From assembly GCA_964247055.1 (NCBI GenBank), contig OZ176058.1, positions 3,844,001 to 3,908,000 of the forward strand: DNA of 64,000 nt, in the 5' to 3' direction. The stretch's first letter is position 1. Each line of letters starts with the position of its first letter. Of the stretch, positions 55,819 to 64,000 are shown in pieces. The notes beneath the pieces are model-generated. The model was not told the DNA's origin. It saw only the letters and a list, made by a program, of their open reading frames with translations, and made no database searches. The DNA comes from Paragordius varius (taxonomy: Eukaryota > Nematomorpha). The translations under genes and the position numbers were made by a program.

Positions 55819-55823
55819 TTCAA
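55819..55823. repeat. Target-site duplication, right copy (TTCAA)
   Basis: Directly outside the right LTR, this is identical to 51291-51295. The satellite continues from it without any missing bases. Confidence 0.93.
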
Positions 55824-58800
55824 CAATCAAATAAATTCTCCAACAATCAAAATGTGATGTTTCCAACAATCAAACATATATTTTCAACAATCAAATAATT
55901 TTCCAACAATCAAAATATGTTGCCCAATAGCTTTTTAGTGTTTCCAACAATCAAACATATATTTTCAACAATCAAATTATTTTTTCAACAATCAAATTAT
56001 GTTGTCTTTTAAATTTTTAGTGTTTCCAACAATCAAACATATATTTGCACAATCGAATATTTTTTCCAACAATCAAAATATGTTGCCCAATAGCTTTTTA
56101 TTGTTTCTAACAATTAAACATATATTTTCAACAATCAAATAATTTTTCAAACAATCAAAATATGTTGCCCAATAGCTTTTTAGTGTTTCCAACAATCAAA
56201 CATATATTTTCAACAATCAAATAATTTTTCCAACAATCAAAATATGTTGCCCAATAGCTTTTTAGTGTTTCCAACAATCAAACATATATTTTCAACAATC
56301 AAATTATTTTTTCAACAATCAAATTATGTTGTCTTTTAAATTTTTAGTGTTTCCAACAATCAAACATATATTTGCACAATCGAATATTTTTTCCAACAAT
56401 CAAAATATGTTGCCCAATAGCTTTTTATTGTTTCCAACAATCAAACATATATTTTCAACAATCAAATAATTTTTCAAACAATCAAAATATGTTGCCCAAT
56501 ATCTTTTTAGTGTTTCCAACAATCAAACATATATTTTCAACAATCAAATAATTTTTCCAACAATCAAAATATGTTGCCCAATAGCATTTAGTATTTCCAA
56601 CAATCAAACATATATTTTCAACAATCAAATAATTTTTCCAACAATCGAATGTTTTCTTTTAACTTTTTAGTGTTTCCAACAATCAAACATATATTTTCAA
56701 CAATCAAATAATTTTTCCAACAATCAAAATATGATGCCCAATAGCTTTTTAGTGTTTCCAAAAATCAAACATATATTTGCACAATCAAATAATTTTTACA
56801 ACAATCAAAATATGTTTTCTTTTAACTTTTTAGTGTTTCCAACAATCAAACATATATTTTCAACAATCAAATAATTTTTCCAACAATCAAAATATGTTGC
56901 CCAATAGCTTTTTATTGTTTCCAACAATCAAACATATATTTTCAACAATCAAATGATTTTTCAAACAATCAAAATATGTTGCCCAATAGCTTTTTAGTAT
57001 TTCCAACAATCAAACATATATTTTTAACAATCAAATAATTTTTCCAACAATCAAAATATGTTGCCCAATAGCATTTAGTATTTCCAACAATCAAACATAT
57101 ATTTTCAACAATCAAATAATTTTTCCAACAATCAAAATATGTTTTCTTTTAACTTTTTAGTGTTTCCAACAATCAAACATATATTTTCAACAATCAAATA
57201 ATTTTTCCAACAATCAAAATATGATGCCCAATAGCTTTTTAGTGTTTCCAACAATCAAACATATATTTGCACAATCAAATAAATTTTACAACAATCAAAA
57301 TATGTTTTCTTTTAACTTTTTAGTGTTTCCAACAATCAGACATATATTTTCAACAATCAAATAATTTTTCCAACAATCAAAATATGTTGCCCAATAGCTT
57401 TTTATTGTTTCCAACAATCAAACATATATTTTCAACAATCAAATGATTTTTCAAACAATCAAAATATGTTGCCCCATAGCTTTTTAGTATTTCCAACAAT
57501 CAAACATATATTTTTAACAATCAAATAATTTTTCCAACAATCAAATTATGTTGTCTTTTAACTTTTTAGTGTTTCCAACAATCAAACATATATTTTCAAC
57601 AATCAAATAATTTTTCCAACAATCAAAATATGATGCCCAATAGCTTTTTAGTGTTTCCAACAATCAAACATATATTTGCATAATCAAATAATTTTTACAA
57701 CAATCAAAATATGTTTTCTTTTAACTTTTTAGTGTTTCCAACAATCAAACATATATTTTCAACAATCGAATATTTTTTCCAACAATCAAAATATGTTGCC
57801 CAATAGCTTTTTATTGTTTCCAACAATCAAACATATATTTTCACCAATCAAATAATTTCCAACAATCAAATGATTTTTCAAACAATCAAAATATGTTGCC
57901 CAAAAGCTTTTTAGTATTTCCAACAATCAAACATATATTTTTAACAATCAAATAATTTATCCAACAATCAAATTATGTTGTCTTTTAACTTTTTAGTGTT
58001 TCCAACAATCAAACATATATTTTCAACAATCAAATAATTTTACCAACAATCAAAATATGATGCCTAAAGGCTTTTTAGTGTTCCAACAATCAAACATATA
58101 TTTGCACAATCAAATAATTTTTAAAACAATCAAAATATGTTTTCTTTTAACTTTTTATTGTTTCCAACAATCAAACATATATTTTCAACAATCAAATAAT
58201 TTTTCAAACAATCAAAATATGTTGCCCAATAGCTTTTTAGTGTTTCCAACAATCAAACATATATTTTCAACAATCAAATAATTTTTCCAACAATCAAAAT
58301 ATGTTGCCCAATAGCTTTTTAGTGTTTCCAACAATCAAACATATATTTTAAACAATCAAATAATTTTTCCAACAATCAAAATATGTTGCCCGTTAGCTTT
58401 TTAGTGTTTCTAACAATCAAACATATATTTTCAACAATCAAATTATTTTTTCACCAATCAAATTATGTTGTCTTTTAAATTTTAGTGTTTTCAACAATCA
58501 AACATATATTTGCACAATCGAATATTTTTTCCAACAATCAAAATATGTTGCCCAATAGCTTTTTATTGTTTCCAACAATCAAACATATATTTTCAACAAT
58601 CAAATAATTTTTCCAACAATCAAAATATGTTGCCCAATAGCATTTAGTATTTCCAACAATCAAATAATTTTTCCAACAATCAAAATATGTTTTCTTTTAA
58701 CTTTTTAGTGTTTCCAACAATCAAACATATATTTGCACAATCAAATAATTTTTAAAACAATCAAAATATGTTTTCTTTTAACTTTTTAATGTTTCCAACA

Positions 58801-61800
58801 ATCAAACATATATTTTCAACAATCGAATATTTTTTCCAACAATCAAAATATGTTGCCCAATAGCTTTTTATTGTTTCCAACAATCAAACATATATTTTCA
58901 ACAATCAAATGATTTTTCAAACAATAATATGTTGCCCAATAGCTTTTTAGTATTTCCAACAATCAAACATATATTTTTAACAATCAAATAATTTTTCCAA
59001 CAATCAAATTATGTTGTCTTTTAACTTTTTAGTGTTACCAACAATCAAACATATATTTTCAACAATCAAATAATTTTTCCAACAATCAAAATATGTTGCC
59101 CAATAGCTTTTTAGTGTTTTCAACAATCAAACATATATTTTCAACAATCAAATAATTTTTCCAACAATCAAATAATTTTTCCAACAATCAAAATATGTTG
59201 CCCAATAGCATTTAGTATTTCCAACAATCAAATAATTTTTCCAACAATCAAAATATGTTTTCTTTTAACTTTTTAGTGTTTCCAACAATCAAACATATAT
59301 TTTCAACAATCAAATAATTTTTCCAACAATCATAATATGTTGCCCAATAGCTTTTTATTGTTTCCAACAATCAAACATATATTTTCAACAATCAAATGAT
59401 TTTTCAAACAATCAAAATATGTTGCCCAATAGCTTTTTAGTATTTCCAACAATCAAACATATATTTTTAACAATCAAAAAATTTTTCCAACAATCAAATT
59501 ATGTTGTCTTTTAACTTTTTAGTGTTTCCAACAATCAAACATATATTTTCAACAATCAAATAATTTTACCAACAATCAAAATATGATGCCCAATAGCTTT
59601 TTAGTGTTTCCAAAAATCAAACATATATTTGCACAATCAAATAATTTTTACAACAATCAAAATATGTTTTCTTTTAACTTTTTAGTGTTTCCAACAATCA
59701 AACATATATTTTCAACAATCGAATATTTTTTCCAACAATCAAAATATGTTGCCCAATAGCTTTTTATTGTTTCCAACAATCAAACATATATTTTCAACAA
59801 TCAAATAATTTTTCAAACAATCAAAATATGTTGCCCAATAGCTTTTTAGTGTTTCCAACAATCAAACATATATTTTCAACAATCAAATAATTTTTCCAAC
59901 AATCAAAATATGTTGCCCAATATCATTTAGTATTTCCAACAATCAAACATATATTTTCAACAATCAAATAATTTTTCCAACAATCAAAATATGTTTTCTT
60001 TTAACTTTTTAGTGTTTCCAACAATCAAACATATATTTTCAACAATCAAATAATTTTTCCAACAATCATAAAATGTTGCCTCATAGCTTTTTATTGTTTC
60101 CAACAATCAAATTATATTATCTTTTAACTTTTTATTGTTTACAACAATCAAACATATATCAACAATCAAAAAATTTTTCCACCAACCAAATTATGTTGTC
60201 TTTTAACTTTTTAATGTTTCCAACAATCAAACTTATATTTTCAACAATAAAATATTTTTTTCAACAATCAAAATATGTTTTCTTTTAACTTTTTATTGTT
60301 TCCAACAATCAAACATATATTTTCAACAATCAAATAATTTTTCCAACAATCAAAATATGTTGCCCAATAGCATTTAGTATTTCCAACAATCAAATAATTT
60401 TTCCAACAATCAAAATATGTTTTCTTTTAACTTTTTAGTGTTTCCAACAATCAAACATATATTTTCAACAATCAAATAATTTTTCCAACAATCAAAATAT
60501 GTTGCCCAATAGCTTTTTATTGTTTCCAACAATCAAACATATATTTTCAACAATCAAATGATTTTTCAAACAATCAAAATATGTTGCCTAATAGCTTTTT
60601 AGTATTTCCAACAATCAAACATATATTTTTAACAATCAAAAAATTTTTCCAACAATCAAATTATGTTGTCTTTTAACTTTTTAGTGTTTTCAACAATAAA
60701 ACATATATTTTCAACAATCAAATAATTTTACCAACAATCAAAATATGATGCCCAATAGCTTTTTAGTGTTTCCAACAATCAAACATATATTTGCACAATC
60801 AAATAATTTTTACAACAATCAAAATATGTTTTCTTTTAACTTTTTAGTGTTTCCAACAATCAAACATATATTTCCAACAATCGAATATTTTTTCCAACAA
60901 TCAAAATATGTTGCCCAATAGCTTTTTATTGTTTCCAACAATCAAACATATATTTTCAACAATCAAATAATTTTTCCAACAATCAAAATATGTTGCCCAA
61001 TAGCATTTAGTATTTCCAACAATCAAATAATTTTTCCAACAATCAAAATATGTTTTCTTTTAACTTTTTAGTGTTTCCAACAATCAAACATATATTTTCA
61101 ACAATCAAATAATTTTTCCAACAATCAAAATATGTTGCCCAATAGCTTTTTATTGTTTCCAACAATCAAACATATATTTTCAACAATCAAATGATTTTTC
61201 AAACAATCAAAATATGTTGCCCAATAGCTTTTTAGTATTTCCAACAATCAAACATATATTTTTAACAATCAAAAAATTTTTCCAACAATCAAATTATGTT
61301 GTCTTTTAACTTTTTAGTGTTTCCAACAATAAAACATATATTTTCAACAATCAAATAATTTTACCAACAATCAAAATATGATGCCCAATAGCTTTTTAGT
61401 GTTTCCAACAATCAAACATATATTTGCACAATCAAACAATTTTTAAAACAATCAAAATATGTTTTCTTTTAACTTTTTAATGTTTCCAACAATCAAACAT
61501 ATATTTTCAACAATCGAATATTTTTTCCAACAATCAAAATATGTTGCCCATAGCTTTTTATTGTTTCCAACAATCAAACATATATTTTCAAAAATCAAAT
61601 AATTTTTCAAACAATCAAAATATGTTGCCCAATAGCTTTTTAGTGTTTCCAACAATCAAACATATATTTTCAACAATCAAATAATTTTTCCAACAATCAA
61701 AATATGTTGCCCAATAGCATTTAGTATTTCCAACAATCAAACATATATTTTCAACAATCAAATAATTTTTCCAACAATCACAAAATGTTGCCCAATAGCT

Positions 61801-64000
61801 TTTTATTGTTTCCAACAATCAAACATATATTTTCAACAATCAAATGATTTTTCAAACAATCAAAATATGTTGCCCAATAGCTTTTTAGTATTTCCAACAA
61901 TCAAACATATATTTTTAACAATCAAATAATTTTTCCAACAATCAAATTATGTTGTCTTTTAACTTTTTAGTGTTTCCAACAATCAAACATATATTTTCAA
62001 CAATCAAATAATTTTTCCAACAATCAAAATATGTTGCCCAATAGCTTTTTAGTGTTTTCAACAATCAAACATATATTTTCAACAATCAAATAATTTTTCC
62101 AACAATCAAATAATTTTTCCAACAATCAAAATATGTTGCCCAATAGCTTTTTAGTGTTTCCAACAATCAAACTTTCAACAATCAAATAATTTTTCCAACA
62201 ATCAAAATATGTTGCCCAATATCATTTAGTATTTCCAACAATCAAACATATATTTTCAACAATCAAATAATTTTTCCAACAATCAAAATATGTTTTCTTT
62301 TAACTTTTTAGTGTTTCCAACAATCAAACATATATTTTCAACAATCAAATAATTTTTCCAACAATCATAAAATGTTGCCTCATAGCTTTTTATTGTTTCC
62401 AACAATCAAATTATATTATCTTTTAACTTTTTATTGTTTCCAACAATCAAACATATATCAACAATCAAAAAATTTTTCCACCAACCAAATTATGTTGTCT
62501 TTTAACTTTTTAATGTTTCCAACAATCAAACTTATATTTTCAACAATAAAATATTTTTTTCAACAATCAAAATATGTTTTCTTTTAACTTTTTAGTGTTT
62601 CCAACAATCAAACATATATTTTCAACAATCAAATAATTTTAACAATCAAAATATGTTCCCCAATAGCTTTATAGTGGTCCCAACAATCAAACATATATTT
62701 TCAACAATCAAATAATTTTTCAAACAATCAAAATATGTTGCCCAATAGCTTTTTAGTGTTTCCAACAATCAAACATATATTTTCAACAATCAAATAATTT
62801 TTCCAACAATCAAAATATGTTGCCCAATAGCATTTAGTATTTCCAACAATCAAACATATATTTTCAACAATCAAATAATTTTTCCAACAATCAAAATATG
62901 TTTTCTTTTAACTTTTTAGTGTTTCCAACAATAAAACATATATTTTCAACAATCAAATAATTTTTCCAACAATCACAAAATGTTGCCCTATAGCTTTTTA
63001 GTGTTTCCAACAATCAAATAATTTTTTCAAAAAATCAAATAATTTTTCCAACATAAAATATGTTGCCCAATTTTTAGTGTTTCCAACAATCAAACATATA
63101 CTTTCAACAATCAAATAATTTTTCCAACAATTAAAAATATGTTGCGCAATAGCTTTTTAGTGTTTCCAACAATCAAACATATATTTTCAACAATCAAATA
63201 ATTTATTCAACAATCAAATTATGTTGTCTTTTAACTTTTTAGTGTTTCCAACAATCAAACATATATTTTCAACAATCGAATAATTTTTCCAACAATCAAA
63301 ATATGTTGCCCAATAGCTTCTTATTGTTTCCAACAATCAAACATATATTTGCACAATCAAACAATTTTTAAAACAATCAAAATATGTTTTCTTTTAACTT
63401 TTTAATGTTTCCAACAATCAAACATATATTTTCAACAATCAAATAATTTTTCAAACAATCAAAATATGTTGCCCAATAGCTTTTTATTGTTTCCAACAAT
63501 CAAACATATATTTTCAACAATCAAATAATTTTTCCAACAATCAAAATATGTTGCCCAATAGCTTTTTAGTGTTTCCAACAATCAAACATATATTTTCTAC
63601 AATCAAATAATTTTTCCAACAATCAAAATATGTTGCCTAATAGCTTTTTAGTATTTCCAACAATCAAACATATTTTAACATTCAAATAATTTTTCCAACA
63701 ATCAAATTATGTTGTCTTTTAACTTTTTAGTGTTTCCAACAATCAAACATATATTCAACAATCAAATAAATTCTCCAACAATCAAAATATGATGCCCAAT
63801 AGCTTTTTAGTGTTTCCAACAATCAAACATATATTTTCAACACTCAAATAATTTTTCCCACAATCAAAATATGTTGCCCAATAGCTTTTTAGTGTTTCCA
63901 ACAATCAAACATATATTTTCAACAATCAAATAATTTTTAACAATCAAAATATGTTGCCCAATAGCTTTTTAGTGTTTCCAACAATCAAACATATATTTTC
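55819..64000 (-). repeat. Satellite array right of the retrotransposon
   Basis: The 82-bp monomer continues on minus to the window edge. From 55819 to about 58.6 kb it follows the variant order of 33.97-37.6 kb, with a net loss of about 0.9 kb. Its 58057 block matches 37126. From about 59.1 to 62.0 kb it follows 45.5-47.9 kb, and the 60073 block recurs at 62372. Near 63.6-63.9 kb it returns to the variants of 33.8 and 38.3 kb (TTTTCTACAATC, TTTTAACATTC, AAATTCTCC, CACTCAAATAATTTTTCCC). No gene, RNA or other element is visible, and the array runs off the right edge. Confidence 0.95.

Noticed and set aside
55824-63999. Similar open frames right of the retrotransposon, such as those near 58057, 60073, 61452 and 62372
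   Set aside because: They are the same repeat by-products, identical or nearly so to those at 37126, 46347 and 47644, with no independent evidence of coding.
1-64000. Telomeric repeat or origin of replication
   Set aside because: No simple telomere motif of 5-8 bp occurs in tandem. AT-richness and A-runs alone do not support an origin.

Overview
This window is a eukaryotic nuclear satellite-DNA array, almost certainly heterochromatin, with one young LTR retrotransposon inserted in it. No host protein-coding gene, tRNA, rRNA or CRISPR array is supported. Two things suggest an animal, most likely an arthropod: a Ty3/Gypsy-type gag-pol of the kind common in insect genomes, and a primer-binding site that fits animal tRNA-His. 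The sequence alone does not give a species.

The satellite monomer is about 82 bp and 74-75% A+T, with no CpG in its consensus. It looks like four degenerate sub-repeats of about 20.5 bp, three of which begin TTGATTGTTG. Monomers fall into two main classes that differ mainly in the second sub-repeat: type A has GCTATTGGGCAACAT and type B has GTTAAAAGACAACAT or close variants.

Layout: 1-20930 is satellite with the TTGATTGTTG strand on plus. At 20931-20951 the orientation flips, and from 20952 to the end the same satellite reads on minus. On both sides of the flip, about 18.4-24.2 kb, the monomers are most divergent. Further out they form higher-order repeats: about 1.607 kb on the left (12.5-18.4 kb), about 3.0-3.4 kb at 24.2-33.5 kb, a 1.53 kb pair at 34.8-37.9 kb, a 3.84 kb tandem pair at 37.0-44.3 kb, and an 818/898 bp unit at 47.3-50.6 kb. 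The sequence from 50.6 kb to the end, without the retrotransposon, is a shortened and rearranged copy of the region starting near 33.5 kb.

The retrotransposon lies at 51296-55818 (4523 bp) and its genes read on minus. It has two 268-bp LTRs that differ at one base, 9-bp inverted LTR ends, a 5-bp target duplication (TTCAA), a primer-binding site, a polypurine tract and one long gag-pol frame (zinc knuckles, protease, reverse transcriptase, RNase H, integrase) without env. The matching empty site survives in a paralogous satellite copy at about 33967-33971. Short frames elsewhere in the window are by-products of the repeat and not genes.
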